Positions 44,238 through 53,728 of a DNA stretch of 64,000 nucleotides are shown here, piece after piece. This DNA is from Dietzia lutea (GTDB taxonomy: Bacteria > Actinomycetota > Actinomycetes > Mycobacteriales > Mycobacteriaceae), in contig NZ_CP015449.1 of assembly GCF_003096075.1 (NCBI RefSeq), positions 372,001 through 436,000 of the forward strand, written 5' to 3'. A program made the translations under genes and the position numbers. Positions within the stretch are counted from its first letter, which is position 1; every line of letters starts with the position of its first letter. Under the pieces are notes generated by a model. That model was not told where the DNA came from and made no database searches. It worked only from the letters and a program-made list of their open reading frames with translations.

Positions 44238-46370
44238 ATGTCGGAGGTGACGGCGGAGAGCCGTGACGGTCGCCGCGCAGGGACCCGCGACGGGCGGGGC
44301 GGTAGCGCCGGGACCCGCGACGGGCGGGGCGGTAGCGCCGGGACCCGCGCCGGGCGGGGCGACGCGGTCTTCTGGACCGGGCTCGCCGTGGTGGTGGCGA
44401 TCTTCTTCGCCGGCGCGTGGCAGCGTCGGTGGATCGCCGACGACGGTCTCATCGTGCTGCGGACGGTCCGCAACCTCGTGGCCGGCAACGGGCCGGTGTT
44501 CAACGCGGGGGAGCGGGTCGAGTCCAACACCTCCACGCTGTGGACCTACCTCATCTACGGCACCCACGAGGTCGTCGGCTACCGCCTCGAGCTGGTCGCG
44601 CTGGGACTAACGCTGACGCTGAGCATGGCGGCGGTGGCGTGCGCGATGCTGGGCGCCCGCGTGATGTACCGCGGCACCCGACGCGCCCCGGCGGGCGGCC
44701 CGATGCTGCTCCTACCGTTCGGCGTCCTCATCTACGTCATGCTGCCGCCGGCCCGCGACTTCGCCAGTTCCGGACTCGAGACGGGGCTGGTGATCTGCTG
44801 GATCGGCGTCATGTGGCTGGGCCTGCAGCTGTGGGCCCGGTCCCCGCACCGCGAGGGCCGCTCCGGCCTGCCCGCGCCGGGGACGGCGGCGATCGCGTTC
44901 ATCGCCGGGCTGGGACCGCTCGTGCGGCCCGAGATGGCGCTGGCGGCGGCGGTCTTCCTCGCGATGATGGCGGCCTCCCGCCAGTCGTGGCGGCACCTTG
45001 GCTGGCTCGTGGTCATCGCGGGCACGGTGCCGGTCGCCTACCAGCTCTGGCGGATGTCCTACTACGCGCTGCCGTACCCGCTCACGGCCGTGGCCAAGGA
45101 CGCCGGCGGCTCCAAGTGGGACAAGGGCGCCGAGTACCTGTGGGATCTGCTCGCGCCGTACGTGCTGCTGCTGCCGCTGATCGCCGTCCTCGTCGCGGGC
45201 CTCGTGGCCCTGTGGGCGCGGTCGGCCCCCAGCCGGGCGGCCGGACCGGCATCGTCCGGACATCCGCTACTCCGACTCGGGATCCGCTCCCCTCACAGGG
45301 GTAGCGCATCCGGAGGGACGGTAGCGGATTCCCGGTCGGGAGAAGGTGACGACGACGAGGGCGGCCGGCTGCTCCGCCTGCGGGGCCGGGTCCGCTCCAC
45401 CCCGGTCGTCACGGTCGCGTTCCTCGTCGTGGCCCTGGTGATGCTGCTGTACGTCACCCGCGTCGGCGGCGACTTCATGCACGGCCGCGTGCTGCTGCCG
45501 TCCCTGTTCCTGATCCTCCTGCCCGTCTCTGTGGTGCCCCTGCCCGTAGGGCCCGCCCGCGGGTCCGCGGACGCCTCCGTGCGGCGGGTGGCGGTACCCG
45601 TGACCGCGGCCGCGTGGCTCGTCGTCGTCGGATGGGCGGTGACCGTCCAGGTCACCGAGGACCCCTTCCGCGAGGAACCGGAGTCCATCACGTCGGCCGG
45701 CATCGTCGACGAGCGGCAGTTCTACATCCAGCGCACGGGTCACAAGCACCCGCTCCTCGCCGACGACTACCTCGATTTCCCGCGCATGCGCGCGCTCGTG
45801 CGTGACGTCTCCCGCAACGAGACGGGGGCGGTGTTCCTGCCGGTGCCGGGCTTCCAGGATCGCTGGGACGTGGTCTCCTACGACCATCCGATGCCCGGGC
45901 TCGCCCCGTTCGAGTTGCCCGAGAACCCCGTCAAGACCGTCGTGTTCCTCAACCTCGGCATGACGAGCATGAACCTGCCGCTCGACGTGGACGTCTACGA
46001 CACGGTCGGCCTGGCCTCGCCGCTGGCCGCGCACACGGACCGGATGGAGGACGGGCGGATCGGGCACGACAAGTTCCTGCCGTACGACTGGGTGCTCGCG
46101 CGGACCGGGGTCGTCGAGGACCCGGTCAACTTTCCGCGGTGGATCGACGTCAACTGGGTCAACCAGGCCGAGGTCGCGTTGCAGTGTCCGGCCACACAGG
46201 CGCTGATCGACTCCTATTCCGCCCCGTTGACCCCCGAGCGGCGGTGGTCGAACCTCGTTAACGCATTCTCATTCGCCGAGTACCGGATCAACAGAATCCC
46301 TGCGTACGAGGTGCAGAGGTGCGGGTTGCCGATGCCTGAGAAGGTGGAGAAGTATCAGGGCACTCGGTAG
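44238..46370 (+). CDS. aftB: Arabinofuranosyltransferase AftB
   Basis: The product is 710 residues. A GT-C family membrane enzyme that adds the terminal beta-1,2 arabinose to arabinan, using DPA, on the outside of the membrane. About ten transmembrane helices. The catalytic-loop motif WIADDGLIVLRTVRNL (Asp-Asp) is near residue 70, as in AftB. Two oddities: the N-terminus has 30-bp tandem repeats coding GTRDGRGGSA, and a ~28-residue segment at residues ~343-370 is encoded by a family-3 palindromic element. Both add length over the ~630 residues of Rv3805c. The insert falls in an apparent loop, so the enzyme is probably active. Confidence 0.88.
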   Translation: MSEVTAESRDGRRAGTRDGRGGSAGTRDGRGGSAGTRAGRGDAVFWTGLAVVVAIFFAGAWQRRWIADDGLIVLRTVRNLVAGNGPVFNAGERVESNTSTLWTYLIYGTHEVVGYRLELVALGLTLTLSMAAVACAMLGARVMYRGTRRAPAGGPMLLLPFGVLIYVMLPPARDFASSGLETGLVICWIGVMWLGLQLWARSPHREGRSGLPAPGTAAIAFIAGLGPLVRPEMALAAAVFLAMMAASRQSWRHLGWLVVIAGTVPVAYQLWRMSYYALPYPLTAVAKDAGGSKWDKGAEYLWDLLAPYVLLLPLIAVLVAGLVALWARSAPSRAAGPASSGHPLLRLGIRSPHRGSASGGTVADSRSGEGDDDEGGRLLRLRGRVRSTPVVTVAFLVVALVMLLYVTRVGGDFMHGRVLLPSLFLILLPVSVVPLPVGPARGSADASVRRVAVPVTAAAWLVVVGWAVTVQVTEDPFREEPESITSAGIVDERQFYIQRTGHKHPLLADDYLDFPRMRALVRDVSRNETGAVFLPVPGFQDRWDVVSYDHPMPGLAPFELPENPVKTVVFLNLGMTSMNLPLDVDVYDTVGLASPLAAHTDRMEDGRIGHDKFLPYDWVLARTGVVEDPVNFPRWIDVNWVNQAEVALQCPATQALIDSYSAPLTPERRWSNLVNAFSFAEYRINRIPAYEVQRCGLPMPEKVEKYQGTR
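44281..44360. repeat. 30-bp tandem repeat in the 5' end of aftB
   Basis: Two identical 30-base units (44281-44310 and 44311-44340) and a partial third, in frame, encoding GTRDGRGGSA repeats. Confidence 0.9.
45262..45336. repeat. Family-3 palindromic element inserted in frame within aftB
   Basis: Arms ATCCGCTAC (45262-45270) and GTAGCGGAT (45321-45329), with ATCCGCTCCCCTCACAGGGG in the middle. Aligned with 36154-36227 it keeps the same order of blocks. The coding frame continues through it as HPLLRLGIRSPHRGSASGG and so on. Confidence 0.75.
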
Positions 46371-46565
46371 GGTGGCGCTCGCTGTTGTCTCGAAACGGTA
46401 ACAGTCCGGGGTCGAATCGGTCCCCGACCTGTAACACCTGTCCCAAAGTGCGCGACAGTATCGATGACCTCGATGTCGCAGTTCCGGTCCTCCCCTGGTG
46501 GGGCCGGTCCGATGAACGTCACCGATGCCCTGCGGGGCACCAGGAACGAACAAAGGAACCAACGA

Positions 46566-47699
46566 ATGTCCCACTCCACCCTCCGGCGCAGGTTCGCCGC
46601 CGGGCTCACCGCTCTGGCGACGGCCGCCGGGCTCATCGTCGGAGCCCCGGCACTGGTCGGCGCGCAGGCGACCGAGCAGGGTTCCTCCGCCAGCCTCGGG
46701 TCCGCGGGCTCGTCGGCACCGCCGCCGCCCGCCCCCGCGTTCCGGCCCGCCGGTGGTGACGAGAACCCGGTCGGTTTCCGCAACTGGCTGCGCCCCGGCT
46801 GCGAGTGGGACCCGGTCGCGTCCTGGGTCCAGCTGTGCACGGTCCACTCGCCGTCCATGAACCGGCCCATCAAGGTCCAGGTCCAGCCCGCCCGCTTCGG
46901 CGGCAACGCCGGCCTGTACCTGCTCGACGGCCTGCGTGCGCGTGACGACTGGAACGCGTGGACCCACGACGCCCAGGCGCAGCGCATCTTCCTGCAGGAC
47001 AACATCACCCTGGTCATGCCCGTCGGCGGCCAGGTGTCCTTCTACTCCGACTGGGAGCGGCCCATCAACCTGGGCGGCAACCTGCTGGAGTACAAGTACG
47101 AGACGTTCCTGACCCAGGAGCTGCCGAACTACCTGGCGGACCACTTCGGCGTGCGGCGCGACAACAACGCCATCGCCGGCCTGTCGATGGGCGGCTCCGC
47201 CGCCGCGGCGCTCGCAGCCAAGCACCCGGACCAGTTCAAGCAGGTCTCGGTGTTCTCCGGCTACATGAACCCCACCGCCCCGGGCATGTACACCATGATC
47301 CCGCTGGCGATGTTCGACCAGTGCAGGTGCGATCCGTTCGCCATGTGGGGCCTGCCCGGCTCCCCGCGCTGGGGTGAGAACGACCCGCTGCTCAACGCCG
47401 CGAAGCTGCGCGACATCCCGATGTACGTCACCGCCGGCTCCGCGATCCCGGGCCAGTACGACCAGCCCTCCAGCCTGCAGGCCGTGTTCAACACGTTCAA
47501 CGGCATCATCCTCGAGGGCCTGTCCCGCGGTTCGACCCTGGCGTTCCAGAACACGATGAACGCGGCCCCGAACAAGGCCATCTTCGAGTACCGCACCACC
47601 GGCATCCATGGCTGGGGCTACTGGAACGACGACCTCATCGCGGCGCGCTCGGCGCAGATCCTGAACGTGATGAACGCCCACGCCTGGGCCGGCTACTGA
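46566..47699 (+). CDS. Antigen 85-type mycolyltransferase
   Basis: The product is 377 residues. Signal peptide (1-~37, FAAGLTALATAAGLIVGAPALVGA) then a Ser/Pro linker. The esterase domain moves mycolic acid between trehalose monomycolate molecules and onto arabinogalactan, outside the membrane. The nucleophile Ser is in GLSMGGSAAAALA, the catalytic His in GIHGWGYWND. WRY and the Trp/Gly patterns of the Ag85 family are visible (YLLDGLRARDDWNAW, MPVGGQVSFYSDW). Start ATG 46566 with AAGGAACC upstream. Position after aftB is that of fbpA. Confidence 0.92.
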   Translation: MSHSTLRRRFAAGLTALATAAGLIVGAPALVGAQATEQGSSASLGSAGSSAPPPPAPAFRPAGGDENPVGFRNWLRPGCEWDPVASWVQLCTVHSPSMNRPIKVQVQPARFGGNAGLYLLDGLRARDDWNAWTHDAQAQRIFLQDNITLVMPVGGQVSFYSDWERPINLGGNLLEYKYETFLTQELPNYLADHFGVRRDNNAIAGLSMGGSAAAALAAKHPDQFKQVSVFSGYMNPTAPGMYTMIPLAMFDQCRCDPFAMWGLPGSPRWGENDPLLNAAKLRDIPMYVTAGSAIPGQYDQPSSLQAVFNTFNGIILEGLSRGSTLAFQNTMNAAPNKAIFEYRTTGIHGWGYWNDDLIAARSAQILNVMNAHAWAGY

Positions 47700-47769
47700 G
47701 CCGCACAGTCGCCCGGCACAACTAAATAGGACGGATTCGCCCTCTCACAGCGAGTCCTCACCCGTCACA

Positions 47770-47806
47770 CCGGGGCCCCGCGCGTAGATTCTGTGCGGGG
47801 CCCCGG
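47770..47806. terminator. Terminator after the first mycolyltransferase
   Basis: A 12-bp stem CCGGGGCCCCGC with its complement and a 13-base loop, extended by outer pairing GTCAC/GTGAC, between the two mycolyltransferase genes. Confidence 0.7.
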
Positions 47807-47954
47807 TCGCTTGTGACCACCGGGTTCGGCCGCGGGAGGGGAACCCGCGGGCGCGCCGCGGACCCGGGCCCCGGACACGGGTGACGCGGGCCGGGTGCGA
47901 CGCGCGCCCACCAGACGATCCGGCGAGACGACGCGGCAAGAAAGAGAACAACAC

Positions 47955-49916
47955 ATGGCGACCCCCAGCGCACACGCGAGCCCCCGTTCCCGGTGGGCGT
48001 CCCTCCTCGCGGCTCCCCTCGTGGCGTCGGTGGTGGGGTCCGGTCTCGTCCTGCCGCCCGTCGCCGCGGCGCAGGAGACGCCGACCCGGCCGGCCCCGGC
48101 GCAGAGCAGTCCCACGCAGACGACGCAGTCGCGGTCGACGACCGCCGCGCCGGACCCGGCGGGCGCGCCCGACGCGCCGAGCCTGCGCGTGCCCGCGGCG
48201 CCGCCCTCCGGCGTGCGCCTGGACAAGGTCGAGTGGAAGTCGGCCAACCGCGTGGCCCTGTGGGTGCAGTCGCCGGCCATGGAGCAGGCCGTGCAGGTTC
48301 AGCTCATGCTCCCCGCCCAGTGGAACGCCGACCCCGGCCGCACCTACCCGTCCCTGCTGCTGCTCGACGGACTGCGTGCCCGCGACGACGCGAGCGGCTG
48401 GACGCTGGAGACCAAGATCTCCCAGTTCTTCGACGCCAAGAACGCGGTCGTCGTCCTGCCCGTCGGCGGTGAGTCGAGCTTCTACACCGACTGGGTCTCC
48501 GACGCGAAGGGCGCGGCCTACCAGTGGGAGACGTTCCTCATGCAGGAGCTGCCCCCGCTGCTGGCGCGTGACTGGCGCGTCGGCGACGAGCACGGCGTGG
48601 CCGGGCTGTCCATGGGCGGCACGGCCGCCATGATGCTCGCCCAGCGCTACCCCGAGCACTTCCAGTTCGCGGCCAGCTACTCCGGTTTCCTCGACACCAC
48701 CAGCTTCGGCATGCCCGAGGCCATCAAGGTGGCCATGCAGGACGCCGGCGGTTACCCGGCGGAGAACATGTGGGGGCCGCTCGGCTCGGACCGGTGGCAG
48801 GAGCAGGACCCCAAGCTCCACACCGAGAAGATGCGCGGGCAGAGCGTCTACGTCTCCGCGGGCAGCGGCAACACCGGGCCCTGGGATCAGCCGTCGGGCC
48901 TGCCGGACATCCCCACCAACTTCCCCGGCTACGGGCTCGAGCTGCTCTCGCGGATGACCACCCAGACCTTCGTCAACAAGGCCCGCGCCGAGGGCGTCGA
49001 GGTCACCGCGAACTTCCGCCCGTCCGGTACCCACACGTGGCCGTACTGGCAGTTCGAGATGACCCAGGCGTGGCCGCAGTTCGCCGCCGCGGTGGGCATC
49101 GAGAACGTCGAGAAGCCGTGTGCGGCGGCGGGCGAGATCGCCCGCGTGGCCGAGCGTCAGCCCGGGCTCGGGCCGTGCCTCACCGGCGAGTACGACGTCC
49201 GCGGCGGAAAGGCCACCGATTTCCGCTTCGGCCGCGTGTTCTGGTCGCAGTCCACGGGGGCCCACTCCGTCCTCGGCGCGATCGGCGCCGCCTACCAGTC
49301 CGAGGGCGGGCCGGACGGCGTGCTCGGGCTGCCGACGTCCGGGGAGACGACCACCCCGGACGGGCGCGGCCGGTTCTCCACCTTCCAGAACGGCGTCATC
49401 TACTGGTCGCCCTCCACCGGCGCGCACGCGGTGCGCGGCGGCATCCGGGCGATGTGGCAGGAGCGTGGCGCGGAGCGCGGCGACCTCGGTTACCCGACGA
49501 CCGACGAGATCACCAACCCCAACAAGCCGGGCGTCGTCCAGGGCTTCCAGGGCGGGACGGTCTACTGGTCGGAGGAGACCGGCCCCAAGGTGGTCGAGGG
49601 GGACATCCTCAAGGCCTACCGCGAGGCCGGTGCCGAGAACTCCGAGCTCGGCTACCCCGTGACCGACGAGATCGCGCTCGACACCCGGCGCGGCGCGTTC
49701 AGCCGGTTCCAGGGCGGCGCGATCTACTGGTCCCCGCGCACGGGCGCCCACGTCGTCCCCCGCGGCCCCGTGTTCGACGCCTGGGGCACGGTCGACTACG
49801 AGCGCGGCCGGCTCGGCTACCCGACCGGCCCGCTGCGCAACACCGCCGGCGGCCAGGTGATGGAGTTCGAAGGTGGCCGGATCACCGTGTCCGGCGGCCG
49901 GGCGGAGATCTCGTGA
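47955..49916 (+). CDS. Mycolyltransferase with C-terminal LGFP repeats
   Basis: The product is 653 residues. Signal peptide to about residue 39 (PVAAAQ), a Pro/Thr/Ser-rich linker, then an Ag85 esterase domain (~90-390) with the nucleophile in GLSMGGTAAMMLA and the catalytic His in GTHTWPYWQFE. The C-terminal ~250 residues contain four to five LGFP repeats (GVLGLPTSGE, GDLGYPTTDE, SELGYPVTDE, GRLGYPTGP), which are thought to bind arabinogalactan or the wall. Compare the PS1 protein of corynebacteria. It overlaps the next lipoprotein gene by four bases. Confidence 0.92.
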   Translation: MATPSAHASPRSRWASLLAAPLVASVVGSGLVLPPVAAAQETPTRPAPAQSSPTQTTQSRSTTAAPDPAGAPDAPSLRVPAAPPSGVRLDKVEWKSANRVALWVQSPAMEQAVQVQLMLPAQWNADPGRTYPSLLLLDGLRARDDASGWTLETKISQFFDAKNAVVVLPVGGESSFYTDWVSDAKGAAYQWETFLMQELPPLLARDWRVGDEHGVAGLSMGGTAAMMLAQRYPEHFQFAASYSGFLDTTSFGMPEAIKVAMQDAGGYPAENMWGPLGSDRWQEQDPKLHTEKMRGQSVYVSAGSGNTGPWDQPSGLPDIPTNFPGYGLELLSRMTTQTFVNKARAEGVEVTANFRPSGTHTWPYWQFEMTQAWPQFAAAVGIENVEKPCAAAGEIARVAERQPGLGPCLTGEYDVRGGKATDFRFGRVFWSQSTGAHSVLGAIGAAYQSEGGPDGVLGLPTSGETTTPDGRGRFSTFQNGVIYWSPSTGAHAVRGGIRAMWQERGAERGDLGYPTTDEITNPNKPGVVQGFQGGTVYWSEETGPKVVEGDILKAYREAGAENSELGYPVTDEIALDTRRGAFSRFQGGAIYWSPRTGAHVVPRGPVFDAWGTVDYERGRLGYPTGPLRNTAGGQVMEFEGGRITVSGGRAEIS

Positions 49917-50404
49917 GGTCCCGCGCGCTCACGCTCGGCGCCGCGCTCCTCGTCGCCGGCGGGATGCTCACCGCCTGCGGGGGCGGGGACTCGACGGTCT
50001 CCGGCGTGCCCGACTCCGAGACGCTCGCCCCGCCGCCGGGTGGCGGCTCCGCCGGCGCCTCCCGCGTCCCGGCGACGGAGGACTCCGGCCGGTACACCGA
50101 GGCGCCCGCCCCGGTCGCCCCGGACGCGCCGGGGTACACCGCGCCGGCCGTCGGTGCGCGCGAGCGCGGCTACCTCTCCGCCCTGGAGGAGGAGGGCATC
50201 GAGACCGCCGACCTGTCGGACTCGCTCGTCGCCGCCGGCAACACCATCTGCCGCATCCGCACCACCGGCGGAGCCGCCGACGAGACCACGACGATCGCCG
50301 ACGCGGTCGCCGGCCAGATCTCCGCGGGCGGCTATTCCGACCGCGAGGTCGACGAGCTGTCCCGAATCGTCGTGGACGCCTCGGCCGGGCAGCTCTGCCC
50401 GTAG
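49913..50404 (+). CDS. DUF732-type lipoprotein
   Basis: The product is 163 residues from a GTG start. Lipoprotein signal with lipobox LTAC (Cys ~22). A Pro/Gly/Ala-rich region is followed by a small helical domain with two cysteines (NTICRIRTTGG... GQLCP) typical of DUF732 proteins (RGYLSALEEEGIETADLSDSLVAAG). Function unknown. It is coupled by a 4-base overlap to the LGFP mycolyltransferase, so it may assist it at the outer face of the membrane. Confidence 0.75.
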   Translation: MRSRALTLGAALLVAGGMLTACGGGDSTVSGVPDSETLAPPPGGGSAGASRVPATEDSGRYTEAPAPVAPDAPGYTAPAVGARERGYLSALEEEGIETADLSDSLVAAGNTICRIRTTGGAADETTTIADAVAGQISAGGYSDREVDELSRIVVDASAGQLCP

Positions 50405-50549
50405 CGGCTCACGTGGCGTGCGGCGGCCGCTCCGGGTGAGCCCGGACACCTCACCCGGCGCCTGAGGAACCCGCGCGGCCTGCTGGGCGTTGAACCGGTC
50501 GTCGGCCACCCGCCACAGTCGTGCGGGAGGTCGGGAAGGAGTTCGTATC

Positions 50550-51515
50550 GTGGCTCGCGGAACGCGTCGTGGGGGAGGCCGCCGTCTCGGCTGCTCGCTG
50601 GGGGCGCTCGTCCTGATCGTCCTGCTCGTGCTCGGCATCGGGTGGTGGCTCGGCAACCGCGGGTTGCCGACCGGCCCCGACGGCCCGCTGCCCGGTCCGG
50701 ACGAGACCGAGCAGACCCAGCCCGCCGACTGCCCGGACGTTCAGATGATCGCCGTCCCTGGGACGTGGGAGAGCAGCCCCACCGACGACCCGTTCAACCC
50801 GGGCTTCCTGCCCAACGCGCTGCTGCGCACGATCACCGACCCGCTGAGCGAGCAGTACCCGGACGAGCGCCTCGAGGTGTTCACCGTCCCGTACGTGGCG
50901 CAGTTCCGGAACCCGCAGCGGCCCAACGAGATCACCTACGACCAGAGCCGCGCGGAGGGCACCGAGCGCGCCCGTGCCGAGCTCGCCGCCGTGCACGGCC
51001 GCTGCCCGTACACCTCGTTCATCCTGCTGGGCTTCTCGCAGGGCGCGGTGATCGCCGGCGACCTGACCAACGAGATCGGCACCGGCAACGGCCCCGTCCC
51101 CGCCGATCTGGTGCGCGGGTCCGTCCTCATCGCCGACGGACGCCGCCTGCCCGGAGAGGGCCAGTCGCCGGGACTGTCACCCGGCAACGGTCAGGGGATG
51201 GAGATCTCCCTGCAGCCGGCCACCGGGCTGACCCAGCTCATCGCGGGCGCCACCATGACCGGGCCGCGCCCGGGCGGGTTCGGCGAACTCGCTGACCGCA
51301 CGGCCCAGATCTGCGACTCCCGCGACCTGATCTGCAACGCCCCGCTCAACGTGGTCGACGGCGCCGCCCGGTTCCAGGAGTTCGTCGCCAACAACGCGAT
51401 CCACGCCATGTACGCCACGAACCCGGACGTCATCGCCGGGACCACCGTCCCCGAGTGGACGATCGGCCACGTCAACGAGCTCGTCGACGCCGCTCCGGAG
51501 ATCGCCCACGAGTGA
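50550..51515 (+). CDS. Cutinase-like envelope lipase (Culp6/Rv3802c type)
   Basis: The product is 321 residues from a GTG with AAGGAG upstream. One N-terminal transmembrane anchor (~13-35). The alpha/beta-hydrolase has the nucleophile motif GFSQGAVIAGD (~168), with Asp and His near the C-terminus (CNAPLNVVDG, then NNAIHAMYA). In mycobacteria the enzyme is essential, shows thioesterase/phospholipase activity, and lies directly upstream of fadD32, as here. It is thought to work in mycolate or envelope lipid turnover. Confidence 0.88.
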   Translation: MARGTRRGGGRRLGCSLGALVLIVLLVLGIGWWLGNRGLPTGPDGPLPGPDETEQTQPADCPDVQMIAVPGTWESSPTDDPFNPGFLPNALLRTITDPLSEQYPDERLEVFTVPYVAQFRNPQRPNEITYDQSRAEGTERARAELAAVHGRCPYTSFILLGFSQGAVIAGDLTNEIGTGNGPVPADLVRGSVLIADGRRLPGEGQSPGLSPGNGQGMEISLQPATGLTQLIAGATMTGPRPGGFGELADRTAQICDSRDLICNAPLNVVDGAARFQEFVANNAIHAMYATNPDVIAGTTVPEWTIGHVNELVDAAPEIAHE

Positions 51516-51689
51516 CCGTCGCGCCCCGTCCCCGGCGCCCGCCGAGCGACACGCCTGGCGAGGCGATGATTCGGAGTTCGGATGTGCCCTGAGGCACGCT
51601 GTAGGATCGACAAAGCTTGTCGTCAGTGCACCCGGCATATCCGTGGTCGACGACGTCGACCAACGTAGGACGGATCGGAACGGAGCAAC

Positions 51690-53636
51690 GTGGAGTTCGA
51701 GCAGTATCACGACGCCGGTGGGGCGATCGTCATCCCTGATCGCACCACCCTTGTCGACTTCGTCGAAGCCAACGTCTCCGCCGCACGCCAGGACCCCGCC
51801 CATGACGGGCTGGTCTACCGCTACATCGACTACTCGACCTCCCGCGACGGTGAGGTGCACGAGCTGTCGTGGACGCGGTTCGGCGAGCGGCTCAACGCCA
51901 TCGCGGCCCGCCTGCAGCAGGTCGCGAAGCCGGGGGACCGGGTGGCCATCCTCGCCCCGCAGGGCCTGGACTACATCGTGTCCTTCTTCGCCGCGATCCA
52001 GGCCGGGCTCATCGCCGTGCCGCTGTTCGACCCGGACGAGCCGGGCCACCACGACCGCCTCCACGCGGTCCTGGGCGACTGCGCGCCGGCGGTCATCCTC
52101 ACCTCGACCGAATCCGCAGCCGGGGTCCGGAAGCTCTTCAGGGAGCTACCCGCACGCGAGCGTCCGCGCACCGTCGCCGTCGACGCCATCCCCGACGAGC
52201 TCGGCACGGGCTGGTCCCGTCCGGACCTCGGCGCCGACGACATCGCCTACCTGCAGTACACCTCGGGCTCGACCCGGGTGCCCGCCGGTGTGGAGATCAC
52301 GCACCGCAACGTGGTCACCAACGTCATGCAGCTCTTCGACGGGCTGGGGCTGACCCGCGCCTCGCGCGGCGTCACCTGGCTGCCGCTGTTCCACGACATG
52401 GGCCTGCTGACCGTCATCCTGCCCGCGATGGGAGGGGCCACCATCACGGTGATGAGCCCCCGCGCGTTCGTCCAGCGGCCGGGCCGCTGGGTCACTCAAC
52501 TGGGTGCCCAGTCCGGCTGCGACGGCGTGTTCGCCGCCGCCCCCAACTTCGCGTTCGAGCACGCGGCCCGCCGCGGCCTGCCCAAGGAGGGTGAGACCCT
52601 CGACCTGTCGGGCGTCACGAGCATCATCAACGGCTCGGAGCCCGTCACCCCGGCGTCGATGCGTGCCTTCAACGAGGCGTTCGCCCCCTACGGGCTCGAG
52701 CCGACCGTCATCAAGCCGTCCTACGGCATGGCGGAGGCGACGCTGTTCGTCTCCTCGCCCCGTCGCGACGACGAGGCGATCGTCATCCACGTCGACCGTT
52801 CCGACCTCAACCGCGGTGTCATCACCGTGCTCGACCCGTCGCAGGTCGAGGGCAACGAGGACGCCATCCCGCAGGTCGCCTGTGGCTACGTCGCGCCCAG
52901 CCAGTGGGCGACGATCGTCGAGGCGAACATCGACGAGGCCACCGGGGAGCACGACGGCACCGGCCGCGAACTCCCCGAGGGCCGCGTCGGCGAGATCTGG
53001 CTCCACGGGACCAACGTCGGCCGGGCCTACTGGGGACGCCCCGAGGAGTCCGAGGCCACCTTCGGCAACCGGCTCGTCGAGCGGCTCGAGGAGGGTTCCA
53101 AGACCGTCCGCGAGTTCGGGACCGTGCCCGAGGACGCCAGATGGTTGCGCACCGGCGACTACGGTGCGTACGTCGACGGGCAGCTGTACATCACCGGTCG
53201 CGTCAAGGATCTCGTGATCGTCGCCGGCCGCAACCACTACCCGCAGGACCTGGAGAACACCGCACAGAGCGCGTCCGACGCCCTGCGCCCCGGCTTCGTG
53301 GCCGCGTTCTCCGTGCCGGCCAACCAGCTGCCGATCGACGCGCGTAACGGCGCGGACATCGCCGCCGATGACTCCTCGGAGACGCTCGTCGTGGTCGCCG
53401 AGCGTGCGCCCGGGGCGGGCAAGGCCGACCCCGGTCCCGTCGCGGACGCCGTCCGATCGGCGATCTCCGCGCGACACGGCGTGACCGCCCAGGACGTGCT
53501 CCTGGTCCCCGCCGGATCCATCCCCCGCACCTCCAGTGGCAAGATCGCGCGCCGGGCCTGCAAGGCGGCGTACGTGGACGGCACACTGCGCGGGGGCTAC
53601 CAGCAGACCGCCTTCCCGGACCTGCCGGCGCAGTAG
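51690..53636 (+). CDS. fadD32: Long-chain fatty acid-AMP ligase FadD32
   Basis: The product is 648 residues from GTG 51690 (170 bases of intergenic region precede it, the likely operon promoter). It adenylates the long meromycolic acid and hands it to the N-terminal ACP of Pks13. AMP-binding motif YTSGSTRVPAGVEITH at ~190, PSYGMAEATLFVSSP (~348), and YGAYVDGQLYITGRVKDLVIVAGRNHYPQDLENTA in the C-terminal domain. The FAAL-type insertion is present. First gene of fadD32-pks13-accD4. Confidence 0.95.
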   Translation: MEFEQYHDAGGAIVIPDRTTLVDFVEANVSAARQDPAHDGLVYRYIDYSTSRDGEVHELSWTRFGERLNAIAARLQQVAKPGDRVAILAPQGLDYIVSFFAAIQAGLIAVPLFDPDEPGHHDRLHAVLGDCAPAVILTSTESAAGVRKLFRELPARERPRTVAVDAIPDELGTGWSRPDLGADDIAYLQYTSGSTRVPAGVEITHRNVVTNVMQLFDGLGLTRASRGVTWLPLFHDMGLLTVILPAMGGATITVMSPRAFVQRPGRWVTQLGAQSGCDGVFAAAPNFAFEHAARRGLPKEGETLDLSGVTSIINGSEPVTPASMRAFNEAFAPYGLEPTVIKPSYGMAEATLFVSSPRRDDEAIVIHVDRSDLNRGVITVLDPSQVEGNEDAIPQVACGYVAPSQWATIVEANIDEATGEHDGTGRELPEGRVGEIWLHGTNVGRAYWGRPEESEATFGNRLVERLEEGSKTVREFGTVPEDARWLRTGDYGAYVDGQLYITGRVKDLVIVAGRNHYPQDLENTAQSASDALRPGFVAAFSVPANQLPIDARNGADIAADDSSETLVVVAERAPGAGKADPGPVADAVRSAISARHGVTAQDVLLVPAGSIPRTSSGKIARRACKAAYVDGTLRGGYQQTAFPDLPAQ

Positions 53637-53728
53637 CGTCCTCCCGGCCGGGCCGGTTCATGGCACCACGGGTGCCCCGCCGCGACGGGACACACCGGAC
53701 GACACCCGAGGAAAGGCGAGCCACGACG

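Noticed and set aside
46371-46565. Small gene between aftB and the mycolyltransferase
   Set aside because: No start/RBS-supported frame; the region looks like a promoter/leader for the secreted mycolyltransferase.
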